From assembly GCA_963699305.1 (NCBI GenBank), contig OY969431.1:2232001-2296000 (forward strand): 64,000 nt of DNA, given 5' to 3'. The notes beneath the pieces were generated by a model. That model did no database searches. It saw nothing but the letters and a program-made list of their open reading frames with translations, and was not told the DNA's origin. Positions 55,822 to 63,817 of the stretch are shown here, piece after piece. The translations under genes were made by a program, and so were the position numbers. The stretch is from JBGQAS01 sp963699305. Lineage in GTDB: Bacteria; Chloroflexota; Anaerolineae; Anaerolineales; Anaerolineaceae. Numbering within the stretch: position 1 is the stretch's first letter; every line of letters starts with the position of its first letter.

Positions 55822-55870
55822 GGTTTCTCCGAATAGATGTGTTGGTTAAATTATAAGGCAGAAACCTCAC

Positions 55871-56065
55871 CCCTGCCCCCTCTCCTGAAATTCAGGAGAG
55901 GGGTAAGTGAAGAGTGATTCTCCCTCGAAGGGGGAGCTCCGTGATAACCCAAGGAGATGTTATGCGATCGGTAACACACGCCGTCCCTCGCTATAGGGGA
56001 TGCTATGCGACACACCAAGGGAGGGAATGGAAAAAGAAAAGCGACCAAGGATGGTCGCCCACAAA
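55871..56065. repeat. Intergenic palindromic repeats (REP-like)
   Basis: Holds CCCCTCTCCTGA-AAT-TCAGGAGAGGGG (perfect 12-bp arms, 55877-55903), then stretches rich in inverted CCCTC/GAGGG and GCGACCA-x-GGATGGTCGCCC near 56039-56060. A close relative of the last element (GCGACCAGAGATGGTCGCCC) recurs at about 56922-56941. These look like dispersed non-coding elements rather than a terminator for hutU alone. Confidence 0.6.
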
Positions 56066-56107
56066 CTTCACAAGATATGAATCATCACGATTAAACCAAC
56101 CTTTAGG

Positions 56108-56536
56108 TTAGACATAAAATGTCGTCACATCGCCGGGTTCATCCGATTGCAGACCGGGAATTTCCACGAAATGAAACGTCTTGGAACCACGGGCATTGTT
56201 AATATGGCTGAATGAATTTAATTGCAATTCCTCTCCCTGAATTGTCCCGGAATAATCCACCGTTCCGCTTTGACTGGTCGCTGTAAAATCCAATTTAGCG
56301 GCATCCTTTGTATAGCACCCTTTAGAACTGCCGTAAAAGGACTTGTTGACCAATTTGACAACCTGGAAAGGCTCATCCGAAGAGGAAATGGCTACAACTG
56401 CTCCATCCGCATAGAAACGCAGGTAGTAGCTGTAATCGGTGTGCTTCGACCGGTAGAGACCATCAAAACGCAAAACCTGGTCCGACTGTGCTGGTTTTTC
56501 TTCATTTGAGGGTAATGTTGGCTCGGCTTGCGACAT
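56108..56536 (-). CDS. Hypothetical protein
   Basis: A 142-aa protein starting MSQAEPTLPSNEEK after an AAGGAG site; the longer frame from 56638 is unlikely. The first 25 residues are low complexity; the rest is a beta-rich domain with FDGLYRSKHTDYSYYLRFYADGAVV-like alternation and FTATSQSGTVDYSGTI. The pattern suggests a small lipocalin- or DUF-type binding domain but no family was recognised. It is flanked on both sides by repeat-rich intergenic DNA. Confidence 0.62.
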   Translation of the reverse strand: MSQAEPTLPSNEEKPAQSDQVLRFDGLYRSKHTDYSYYLRFYADGAVVAISSSDEPFQVVKLVNKSFYGSSKGCYTKDAAKLDFTATSQSGTVDYSGTIQGEELQLNSFSHINNARGSKTFHFVEIPGLQSDEPGDVTTFYV

Positions 56537-56955
56537 GTTTTTCTCCTTGGAGGATTGATGATGTTTTTCATTATATATTACATGGTAGCGTAAGGCGGTA
56601 TCAGACTCCTGACAATTTTCCGGCATCCGCCCATGCATTTCTCATAAGAACATCCTGAGAATAAAAAAACGCAATTTATCGCAGCCTTGCGCACGTGAGT
56701 ATCTTCGATGATGATATTGCTTCACGACCCCCCTAGGGGGTGCTTCGCGATGCCCCAAGGGCACGCTTCGCGAATGAAAAGAATTAACCCCCCTTGCTCC
56801 GAGCAGCAAAAAGCGCTTCTCTGTCGCGGGGTGCCAATTAAAACCAGACAGAAGGAGGCATCAGAATGACACAAGCAGTGTGTGTAGCTCGACGCGTTTG
56901 TGCGAAGAGTGGAATTATAAGGCGACCAGAGATGGTCGCCCTACGCCATAAATTA
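56537..56955. other. Intergenic region with degenerate repeats, 419 bp
   Basis: No supported gene. Contains CCCCCCTAGGGGGTGCTTCGCG and a following CCCCAAGGGCACGCTTCGCG (about 56729-56775), related to each other, and a GGCGACCAGAGATGGTCGCC palindrome near 56921-56940 which repeats the element at 56039. An open frame at 56866-57102 lacks support and overlaps the next gene on the other strand. Confidence 0.55.
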
Positions 56956-58350
56956 TCAGATGATGACAATCAGGCCGATGATCGTGCTAATGGCAGCCAG
57001 CAAGCCGGGGATGCGCAAATCCTTCCAGGTGAGCTCGACCTTTTCCGTGCGGAGCCAGGCGGGCAACCTGGGTTGGATCTTTCGATAGAGTGTCATGTAT
57101 AACACGGTAAGGACCAAGCCGAGGAATGCTCCAAAGAGGAAGGTGTTGGCTCCGGCCAGGATCTCCTGCCCGAGGAAGTACTCACGATCGATCGGGGAAC
57201 CCGGCACAAAGAGGATAGCAACCACGAAAGAGAGAGCACTCCACAGGAAGAAGGCGGCAGGAAGAATGAAGAGGGTCTTTTTATCCTTTGGATCCAAGCC
57301 GATGAGCGGGAGAAGGGAAAACAGGGAGACGATACCAAAGACGATGATCAATGCTCCCACCACAAAAAACGGGATCGGGGACAAGTTGTTGGTGTGGACC
57401 AGGTTCCAAAAGTCACCTCCAAATCCCATGATATTGACGCCGTCATTGATGGCAACATAAGGGAGCAACATGACCAGCGGGAGAACGGCAAGCGAGCGGC
57501 GCTTCCAAAACGGCAGGGAGATCAGCATGGAAAGGGGGAGGGCGACCGCGGAGCCTAAAATATCCTTCCAGACAGTGGAATCAATGATCGGGCGGTTGTA
57601 CCCGGCAATATTAAAGGGATGGACATACAACGTAAAGGGTACGTGACGTACAACCAGATATAACGCGTGCCCGCCCTCATGCAGGATCAACTGGATAAAC
57701 CTGAAAAGCAAAACTAGGCAGAAAAACAAAAGCATTGACCGAAGCGCAGGAATCTTTTCTGAAGGATTCTTGCGGAAAAGGAGTACGAAGCCCAATACCA
57801 GGAGCAGGGCAATGGGGATCGCCATGCTGAGTCCATTGACCAGGAGCGTCCTGGTATCCACGGCAGGGGGAGTTGTGCAGGACATCCTGAACGTCACAGG
57901 TTCGCTCACATTGCCAGCCCGATCAAGGATTTGGCTCACAAACACCAGTTCCAATTTCTGCCAGCATCTGCCAGTGACGGTGAACAATGCTTCGTCCAAT
58001 TGTTCCTCCGCAGAAGCTTCGATGGGATCATCCGTGAATTTGATCGGGTAGGTTAACGAGGAAGAGATTTGGTGGTAGGTGACCGCAAAGGCATCTCCTT
58101 CCGGATCTGTGAAAAAAATATCCTGATAGATGAACATAAATCCGTCGATGATCTCCTCACGTTCTTCCGACCGTAGAATGACCGGTGGATGGCCATCCGC
58201 CGGCAATTGAGAGGAAAGTTGAGAAATCACCACGTGGGGCTGTGATGCGGGGGTTGATGACGAACAGGCAACCAGCAGCATTGCGAGCATGATAACGAAA
58301 GCCAGGTTGCGACCTTTAAACACCTTGGTTCCGAAAATTTTTACGTTCAT
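56956..58350 (-). CDS. Membrane lipoprotein with HExxH metalloprotease-like motif
   Basis: A 464-aa protein. Signal peptide with lipobox LLVACSS (about residue 29), an extracytoplasmic domain to about 175, then about eight transmembrane helices. One helix has FIQLILHEGGHALYLV, an HExxH zinc signature followed later by INDGVNIMG, where Asp could be the third ligand, as in S2P/M50-type intramembrane proteases. This reading is inference: the family is not certain and an uncharacterised M50-like or DUF protein is possible. It is transcribed alone, with repeats on both sides. Confidence 0.7.
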   Translation of the reverse strand: MNVKIFGTKVFKGRNLAFVIMLAMLLVACSSSTPASQPHVVISQLSSQLPADGHPPVILRSEEREEIIDGFMFIYQDIFFTDPEGDAFAVTYHQISSSLTYPIKFTDDPIEASAEEQLDEALFTVTGRCWQKLELVFVSQILDRAGNVSEPVTFRMSCTTPPAVDTRTLLVNGLSMAIPIALLLVLGFVLLFRKNPSEKIPALRSMLLFFCLVLLFRFIQLILHEGGHALYLVVRHVPFTLYVHPFNIAGYNRPIIDSTVWKDILGSAVALPLSMLISLPFWKRRSLAVLPLVMLLPYVAINDGVNIMGFGGDFWNLVHTNNLSPIPFFVVGALIIVFGIVSLFSLLPLIGLDPKDKKTLFILPAAFFLWSALSFVVAILFVPGSPIDREYFLGQEILAGANTFLFGAFLGLVLTVLYMTLYRKIQPRLPAWLRTEKVELTWKDLRIPGLLAAISTIIGLIVII

Positions 58351-58733
58351 TTATTCCTTTGTGATCCTTTTTTTTAGTACGACAAGGACCTCTACTAAAA
58401 TATACGGTTTAATGCTGAAGGCTTTGCAATCCCGAGGAATGGTTTTCCCCAGTCCTGCCGGGGGATATTCCGGTATCGAACTCGATGGATGACGCACGTG
58501 GCACAAGAACGAATGGGTGCACGATCCATCTGAGAAGAAGACGATAAAGAAAATCGTAAATATTCGCCGACTTACGGCTGAGAATAACTTGGATGATGCG
58601 ATTGCATCACCCCTTGTGGCTACGACTAAGGGGTTCGCAATGACGGAAAGGGATGCTGCGTGGCGCACAGAGAAAAAGGTGATCTGAAAGTAAAAATCAC
58701 CATTATTTGGTCATCCCCCTCATAACGAAACCC
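58351..58733. other. Intergenic region with degenerate repeats
   Basis: Contains GATGATGCGATTGCATCACC, CCCCTTGTGGCTACGACTAAGGGG (about 58610-58635) and GGTTCGCAATGACGGAAAGG (about 58633-58652), the latter with the style of the dispersed elements at 55.9 and 56.7 kb. No gene with a start site was supported. The right end is the MerR promoter. Confidence 0.5.
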
Positions 58734-58764
58734 TTGACTTGGAGCCAACTCCAGGTGTTACACT
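58734..58764 (+). promoter_or_regulatory. MerR-type promoter with 19-bp spacer and dyad
   Basis: TTGACT (58734-58739), a 19-bp spacer holding the dyad TGGAG-CCAA-CTCCA (58740-58753), and TACACT (58759-58764). Over-long spacers with a central dyad are the signature of MerR-family regulated promoters; it is 19 bp before the merR gene itself, implying autoregulation. Confidence 0.82.
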
Positions 58765-58782
58765 ATACCCAGAGGTGAGGCT

Positions 58783-59169
58783 ATGAAGATCGCGGAAGTA
58801 AGTGAACGCTATGGAATTTCGCCGGATACACTGCGTTACTATGAACGCATTGGACTCATCCAACCCGTTGCCAGGAACAAAAGCGGTATCCGAGAATACT
58901 GCGAAAAAGATATAAAACGGGTTGAATTCATCAAGTGTATGAGAAGTGCGGGGCTTCCGATCGAAGTGCTGATCGAGTATGTCGGCCTGGTTCAGCAGGG
59001 TGACCGAACGATTGAAGCGAGAAAAGAAATCCTGAAAGAGCAGCGGGAGCAGCTTGCGACGCGGATGGAGGAAATGCAAAAAACACTGGATTTGCTGGAT
59101 CATAAAATTGACGTATATGAAAACGCGGTTTTGAAAAGAGAACAGGAAATCATCCAGGGAAAGGCATAA
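58783..59169 (+). CDS. MerR-family transcriptional regulator
   Basis: A 128-aa regulator with the MerR winged HTH (MKIAEVSERYGISPDTLRYYERIGLI, then Pro and basic wing residues) and a C-terminal coiled coil (EARKEILKEQREQLATRMEEM). No Cys pair for metal binding is present in the C-terminus, so it belongs with the AdhR/organic-stress branch rather than metal sensors. It precedes an aldo/keto reductase, the common partner of this branch, and likely controls both genes through the 58734-58764 promoter. Confidence 0.92.
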   Translation: MKIAEVSERYGISPDTLRYYERIGLIQPVARNKSGIREYCEKDIKRVEFIKCMRSAGLPIEVLIEYVGLVQQGDRTIEARKEILKEQREQLATRMEEMQKTLDLLDHKIDVYENAVLKREQEIIQGKA

Positions 59170-59246
59170 GGGAAAAGAGCAATAGAGTTTTACTGAAGGT
59201 CAATTTTCAGATGACCATCCGATTAATCGAAAACCAGGAGGAAAAA

Positions 59247-60244
59247 ATGCAAAAGCGCACACTTGGAAAAAACAATTTGGAAGTCTCAGCTCTCGGGCTG
59301 GGTTGCATGCGAATGAGTTATGGCGACTACCCGGTTAAGACAGGCAGGAGATGATCACTTTTCTCCACGCCGCGGTCGACCGCGGCATCACTTTCTTCGA
59401 TACTGCTGAAGTCTATGGTCCATTCACCAACGAGGAACTCCTGGGTGAAGCGCTTTCTCCTTTCCGCGGAAAAGTGGTGATCGCCACCAAGTTCGGGTTC
59501 AACCATGATCCCGCCAAAGGGCCGAGTCCTGCGATTGGACTGGATAGCCGACCGGAGCAGATCAAGCGGGTTGCCGAAGCTTCACTCAAGCGTCTCAAGG
59601 TCGATGCTATCGATTTGTTCTATCAGCACCGCGTCGACCCGAATGTGCCCATCGAGGATGTGGCAGGAGCCATTAAGGAACTGATAAAGGAAGGCAAGGT
59701 TAAACACTTCGGGCTTTCGGAAGCCGGGGTGGAAACCATACGGCGCGCCCATGCAGTCCAGCCCCTCACCGCAATTCAGAGCGAATACTCGCTATGGTGG
59801 AGAGCCCCTGAGGAGGAAGTGTTGCCTTTATGCGAGGAGCTTGGGATCGGTTTTGTACCATTCAGCCCACTGGGTAGGGGCTATCTCACGGGGAAGATTG
59901 ATGAACACACAACCTTCGACGCATCTGATATCCGTAGCCGCAGCCCTCGTTATTCCCCGGAAGCGCGGAAAGCAAACCGGGTGGTCATCGATCTGCTCGC
60001 CAGGATCGGGGAACAAAAGGGAGCGACACCGGCGCAGATCGCGCTCGCCTGGCTGCACGCTCAGAAGCCATGGATCGTTCCCATCCCGGGCAGCCGGAAA
60101 ATCGAACGCCTTGATGAGAATATCGGCGCACTGGCTGTAGAACTCAAGCCCAATGATCTGCGGGAGATAAAGAGTGCCATTTCCAAGATCACCGTGCAAG
60201 GGGATCGATACCCCGAAGAATTTAAGAAGATGACCAATCGTTAA
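59247..60244 (+). CDS. Aldo/keto reductase (one frame break)
   Basis: An NADPH-dependent carbonyl reductase of about 331 residues. The ATG at 59247 follows AGGAGG and gives MQKRTLGKNNLEVSALGLG; one missing base (probably a G) at 59335-59341 shifts into the long frame 59351-60244 so that the join reads YPVKDRQEMITFL. The catalytic Asp and Tyr are in FFDTAEVYG, Lys in IATKFGF and His in LFYQHRVDP; SPLGRGYLTG and VPIPGSRK are the cofactor-binding blocks. Likely target of the upstream MerR regulator, for detoxifying aldehydes. Confidence 0.92.
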
Positions 60245-60273
60245 ATATGGTATCTGCAGAGCCGCTCAAGACG

Positions 60274-61056
60274 CTATCGTTTTCGCAGGATGACCGGAAT
60301 AATTTTAGCGATGCGATGGCTGTTTTCGATCTCATTTCCTAGTTTCAGGTTTTTGCTGATCGATTTGCCGAAGCGATAATAATCTTCAATCAGCTTTTCC
60401 GGGTTGGCATTCGCCAACTGCTCCAGGTTTGGGTACCCAGCACCGATGATATTTGAAATTGTCGCCTTGCTCGCCCAGGGCATGCGGGAGAAATCAGCGC
60501 GGTTCACCATTTCTTCGATGATGCCCTCGGAAAGACCGCTGGCGGCTGCCAAAACCCTGCGGCTGACAGGATCGATACCCTGCTGAAGAAGGTCGAGATT
60601 GGTGCGAAACCCCAGAACAGCCAGAACTTTAAGAGCATTTGTGATTTCCGGAGCGTTCCTTACCAATCCACTCATATATTTCTTTCCCGGAACGAACCAG
60701 TAGATAAGGAACTTTAGGGCGGAGACGATATCCAAAGCGCTAAACCCGTTCTTCCCGCAAAAATTCTCCAACCGCTGACGGGTTTCGGTTTGTGCCAAAA
60801 GGTCAAGCACATTCTGCACGCCTGCCTGCTGCAATTCCTTGTATATCCTGAACAGTTGCAGGGTAGCGTCTTTGTAACGACCCTGGGGGTCACCTCCCAG
60901 ACTTAACTGAGTAAAGTGGACAAGCTGCGGCATCGTAAAATTGAATGTCTCACGCACAAACGCATACCCGAAGGATTCCTTCAAACGTGTGTAAATATCC
61001 TCAAAATTCTTGATGGGGGAAATTGCTTTCTGAACTGCATTCCAATCGACTGCCAT
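60274..61056 (-). CDS. Helical protein with helix-hairpin-helix-like motifs (DUF4332-like)
   Basis: A 260-aa, mostly helical soluble protein. Segments such as IGAGYPNLEQLANANPEKLIEDY and LGFRTNLDLLQQGIDPVSRR have the turn pattern of helix-hairpin-helix modules seen in DUF4332-type proteins, which often bind nucleic acid or protein; this is tentative. The ATG at 61056 has AAGGAGC upstream and was preferred to an upstream GTG/ATG. It is convergent to the aldo/keto reductase and follows the UV-lesion glycosylase by 45 bp. Confidence 0.65.
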   Translation of the reverse strand: MAVDWNAVQKAISPIKNFEDIYTRLKESFGYAFVRETFNFTMPQLVHFTQLSLGGDPQGRYKDATLQLFRIYKELQQAGVQNVLDLLAQTETRQRLENFCGKNGFSALDIVSALKFLIYWFVPGKKYMSGLVRNAPEITNALKVLAVLGFRTNLDLLQQGIDPVSRRVLAAASGLSEGIIEEMVNRADFSRMPWASKATISNIIGAGYPNLEQLANANPEKLIEDYYRFGKSISKNLKLGNEIENSHRIAKIIPVILRKR

Positions 61057-61101
61057 AGGAGCTCCTTGTACGAGCATTTTATATTGTACTATTGGAAAAC
61101 T

Positions 61102-61554
61102 TTACGATGCCCCCTGAAGATGCTTTGCAACCCTTTCCCAAGGTTCAATATTCCCGGGAACTATCGTGAAAATGGGATGTGCCTTAGGAGTTATTATAGA
61201 ATTGATTTTCGCAAATTGGTCTGGATCCCTACGTTTCAGCTTGCTTCGAAGATGAGTGAGCTCATATTCCAGCTGACCATCGGTGACAGGTATGGGATCA
61301 CAATGTGATCTCTCACCCAGTTTACTTGCATCAAAGTGATAACCCCGCTGTAAAGATTCATCAACCACAGCCCAAAGGTAACACTCAATGGAATTGATAG
61401 GTTTTTCTTGCGCCTTGAAACGGATCAGTTGGGGATGGTTGCGGTACCCTCGGGTTTGTCCTTGAAGCACCTTGCGTGCCAACAGTGCTTCACGCCAAAG
61501 CGCTACCAAGCCTTTGACGTCAAGGTAGGAAGGATGGAAACTCCACAATCGCAT
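61102..61554 (-). CDS. Pyrimidine-dimer DNA glycosylase family protein
   Basis: A 150-aa protein whose start, MRLWSFHPSYLDVKGLVALW, and the block TRGYRNHPQLIRFK are characteristic of bacterial pyrimidine-dimer DNA glycosylase/AP lyase-like (Pyr_excise, T4 endonuclease V-related) proteins that cut UV-damaged DNA. A C-terminal extension follows. No other repair gene is adjacent. No strong ribosome site was seen but the N-terminal match fixes the start. Confidence 0.87.
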   Translation of the reverse strand: MRLWSFHPSYLDVKGLVALWREALLARKVLQGQTRGYRNHPQLIRFKAQEKPINSIECYLWAVVDESLQRGYHFDASKLGERSHCDPIPVTDGQLEYELTHLRSKLKRRDPDQFAKINSIITPKAHPIFTIVPGNIEPWERVAKHLQGAS

Positions 61555-61619
61555 AAATTATTTCCAGGTTAAAGTGTATCTCTTTTTTTCCACACAGTTA
61601 GGAGAAAGTGAACACCCTA

Positions 61620-61648
61620 TTGACAAGCCGTTTGAATTTTGCTATAGT
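61620..61648 (+). promoter_or_regulatory. Near-consensus sigma70-type promoter
   Basis: TTGACA (61620-61625), 17-nt spacer, TATAGT (61643-61648). It lies 66 bp beyond the glycosylase start, facing away from it, and no convincing gene begins within 480 bp downstream. Confidence 0.75.
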
Positions 61649-61651
61649 CCT

Positions 61652-61667
61652 ATGTAAGCGCTTACAT
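61652..61667. promoter_or_regulatory. LacI-family operator palindrome
   Basis: ATGTAAGCGCTTACAT, a perfect 16-bp palindrome with the central CG of LacI/GalR-type operators, placed 3 bp after the -10 box so that binding would block initiation. No LacI-family gene is present in the window. Confidence 0.75.
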
Positions 61668-62138
61668 GAAAATCATTCAATAATGCTTAAAACACGGGAT
61701 TACAAATGTAAAGCGTATACCGCCGAAAACCTTTCTCCGGAGATACAGGAAAACGCTCAATTCCAACAAACGAAAACAAGATTCGGAAACATACAACTTA
61801 AGCTGAAGGGAATTGTACTGATTGTAATTTTGGGTGGGCAAGAAAGAAGGTAAGTACATCAATTGTATTAACGAGATTGTGCGCATAAAAAAAGTTGGGT
61901 CGCTCTGCTAGGTCCAATGACACTGCAATTCAAATTTGTCTGTCCCTCACTACGCACCAACAATACAACCACCTTACTGAACCTCCATCAAACAGATAAA
62001 CATCGAGAATAATCTATTTCACAGGCGATCTGCAGAGAGCTTCCTATAAGGAGGTGATTGGCAGAAAAAATACGCAGAGTATCACAGCTCATTCGGTGTT
62101 TTTTTTGGTAACAGAGAGTTCTTGAGGAGGTTATTGAA
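61668..62138. other. 471-bp region downstream of the LacI-type promoter
   Basis: No supported gene. An open stretch at 61683-61853 (56 codons from an ATG without ribosome site) ends IVLIVILGGQERR and is unrecognised. A perfect AAGGAGGTGAT site at 62048-62058 precedes a TTG-started 17-codon frame ending at 62111, possibly a leader peptide or chance. The rest looks like a leader of the secreted protein or remains of a lost sugar operon. Confidence 0.4.
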
Positions 62139-63065
62139 ATGACAAAAAAACTTTTCCGCATCGTTTTTGCATTCATTTTTGTGATTCTGTTGGCATTCGG
62201 GAGCACTTCACTGGTGAGTGCCGGTAAACCCACGCCGCCACCCACGCCCGGACCAACTCCAACTCCACCGCCGATCCCGGCAGGAATGCGCGCAGGTTTG
62301 AGAGCGTCTGATTATGGCATCAGCCCATGGCCTTCCCCAGATTGGTGGGTAGCTTCGATCGATTCCATGGCTTCTCGGTTCCCCGGTTCGACTGGGGCTA
62401 TGATCGCAGTCGTTGTGGAAATTGATGGCATGAAAGGTCCGGGATGTTGGGCGCACTTCCCCAACCCGGATGGCGGGACTTACCCGGGAGTCCGTTTCGA
62501 CGATGTCGATAAATTTGAGCCGGATTTTGCAGCCTTTGATGCTGCCGGTATCAAGGTCTGGCTCCAGGTGGAATCCTCTGGTTGCGATATGTCCATGCTG
62601 ATCGATATCGTATTTAAGCAGTACGGCGATCACTCAAGTGTGATTGGTTTTGGGGTTGACGATGAATGGTACTTGAACAAATCCTATCGCAACGGCAAAC
62701 CCGTCACGGATGCTGAGGCGCAAGCCTGGGTGGAGCAAGTCCAAACATACGATGCCAGCTACTTGGTGTTCCTCAAACACTGGCTGACTTCCCAAATGCC
62801 ACCCACTTATCGAACCGGACTCGTATTTGTAGATGACAGCCAGGGATTTCGCTCATTCGATAAGATGATGACCGAATTCGCAGTCTGGGGACAGTATTTT
62901 TATCCAGCAGCGGTCGGTTACCAATTCGGTTATGCGTCCGATAGGGCTTGGTGGAGCAAACTGAGCGACCCGCCCAAAACCATCGGGGAAGGGATCCTTT
63001 CACGCGTTCCAAATACCTTGGACCTGTTCTGGGTGGATTTCACTGCCCAAGAAATTTGGCCTTAA
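62139..63065 (+). CDS. Secreted protein, TIM-barrel-like, unknown function
   Basis: A 308-aa exported protein: signal peptide (1-29, ending VSAG), Pro/Thr linker (PTPPPTPGPTPTPPP), then a domain of about 255 residues with MRAGLRASDYGI, VVVEIDG, GIKVWLQVESSG, VIGFGVDDEWYL, FLKHWLT and GQYFYPAAVGYQFGYAS. The alternation of strand ends with acidic/aromatic residues suggests a (beta/alpha)8 glycosidase-like barrel, possibly with VDDE acting as catalytic segment, but no GH family was recognised. GAGGAGG stands before the ATG. It could be under the LacI-type promoter at 61620, 491 bp upstream. Confidence 0.68.
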   Translation: MTKKLFRIVFAFIFVILLAFGSTSLVSAGKPTPPPTPGPTPTPPPIPAGMRAGLRASDYGISPWPSPDWWVASIDSMASRFPGSTGAMIAVVVEIDGMKGPGCWAHFPNPDGGTYPGVRFDDVDKFEPDFAAFDAAGIKVWLQVESSGCDMSMLIDIVFKQYGDHSSVIGFGVDDEWYLNKSYRNGKPVTDAEAQAWVEQVQTYDASYLVFLKHWLTSQMPPTYRTGLVFVDDSQGFRSFDKMMTEFAVWGQYFYPAAVGYQFGYASDRAWWSKLSDPPKTIGEGILSRVPNTLDLFWVDFTAQEIWP

Positions 63066-63098
63066 ACGCCACTTTGACTAGAAATTAAGTGTTAATGA

Positions 63099-63130
63099 AC
63101 AAGCGCCGCTCGATCAGGCGCTTGTTTTTT
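63099..63130 (+). terminator. Rho-independent terminator
   Basis: Nine-bp stem ACAAGCGCC/GGCGCTTGT (63099-63107, 63117-63125), 9-nt loop and T6 run after the secreted-protein gene. Confidence 0.9.
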
Positions 63131-63154
63131 CGGTCATTATGGGGGAAATTCGGA

Positions 63155-63817
63155 CTACTTTCCGTTGGATGCGTCCTTTTTCAGGTGGTTTCCATCGCAC
63201 CAGGGCTGGTCCTTGGTTTTACCACAAGAACATAGAGCGCCACGCTCTCCAGCAAAGAGTACACTACCTTCCGTGGACAGCAGGGTGAAAGGACCTTTGA
63301 GGATGTACGTACCGAGAGGTTGAAAGATCACATGCAAGACACCTGAAGAAAGTGGCGGATTGTAGGGATGCGTGTGGTAATGGATTGCGCCATCACGGAA
63401 ATCCAATTTTTCGTGCGATTCGTCGCAAATAGGCATGTTCTTGCTTAATCCGCAGCGGCACAACGCCATGCGGGTATCCTGTAACAGGACTTCACCAGTG
63501 GGTGTTTCCAGGCTGATATTACCGTTGAAATACAACGGGCCGTGTTTACCCACAATGACAGTATTGGTGGCGGGGATTTTCTCTTCGTATCCGCCATCCT
63601 TGCGTTTGAAATGCAGTGCGCCGGTCGGGCACAGCAGGCAGACATCCGCTACCTTATCTGCCATTGCGTTGTCGGGGATGATCCACGGTCGGCGGCTGGT
63701 ATCAAAGACAGCGTGCAGGTTATCCACACATGAGGAGACGTGAGTGCAGCGCATGACATGGAAGATGACATCGATATCCTTGCCTTTGTAATTACTAATA
63801 GGATTTTTCATTTGCAT
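63155..63817 (-). CDS. Iron-sulfur protein with one divergent ferredoxin domain and two CDGSH fingers
   Basis: A 220-aa protein. The N-terminal 70 residues match the divergent (4Fe-4S)-binding domain often fused to CDGSH proteins (HVMRCTHVSSC ... CLLCPTGAL). Two zinc-finger-like [2Fe-2S] CDGSH motifs follow: CRCGLSKNMPICDESHEK and CSCGKTKDQPWCDGNHLK, each with the Cys3His ligand set. The first finger has Glu-Ser in place of the usual Gly-Ser. Such mitoNEET-like proteins handle electrons or clusters in the cytoplasm. Start at the first ATG of ATGCAAATG with GAAGG upstream. Confidence 0.9.
   Translation of the reverse strand: MQMKNPISNYKGKDIDVIFHVMRCTHVSSCVDNLHAVFDTSRRPWIIPDNAMADKVADVCLLCPTGALHFKRKDGGYEEKIPATNTVIVGKHGPLYFNGNISLETPTGEVLLQDTRMALCRCGLSKNMPICDESHEKLDFRDGAIHYHTHPYNPPLSSGVLHVIFQPLGTYILKGPFTLLSTEGSVLFAGERGALCSCGKTKDQPWCDGNHLKKDASNGK

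Noticed and set aside
56866..57102. Short plus-strand open frame before the HExxH lipoprotein
   Set aside because: Overlaps that gene's 3' end and a palindromic repeat; no supporting motif.
62040..62065. Possible 16S rRNA 3' end on the minus strand
   Set aside because: Similarity is limited to the anti-Shine-Dalgarno complement; it is better read as a ribosome binding site on the plus strand.
61668..62138. T-box or other riboswitch in the long leader
   Set aside because: No T-box sequence, antiterminator or known aptamer core was recognised.
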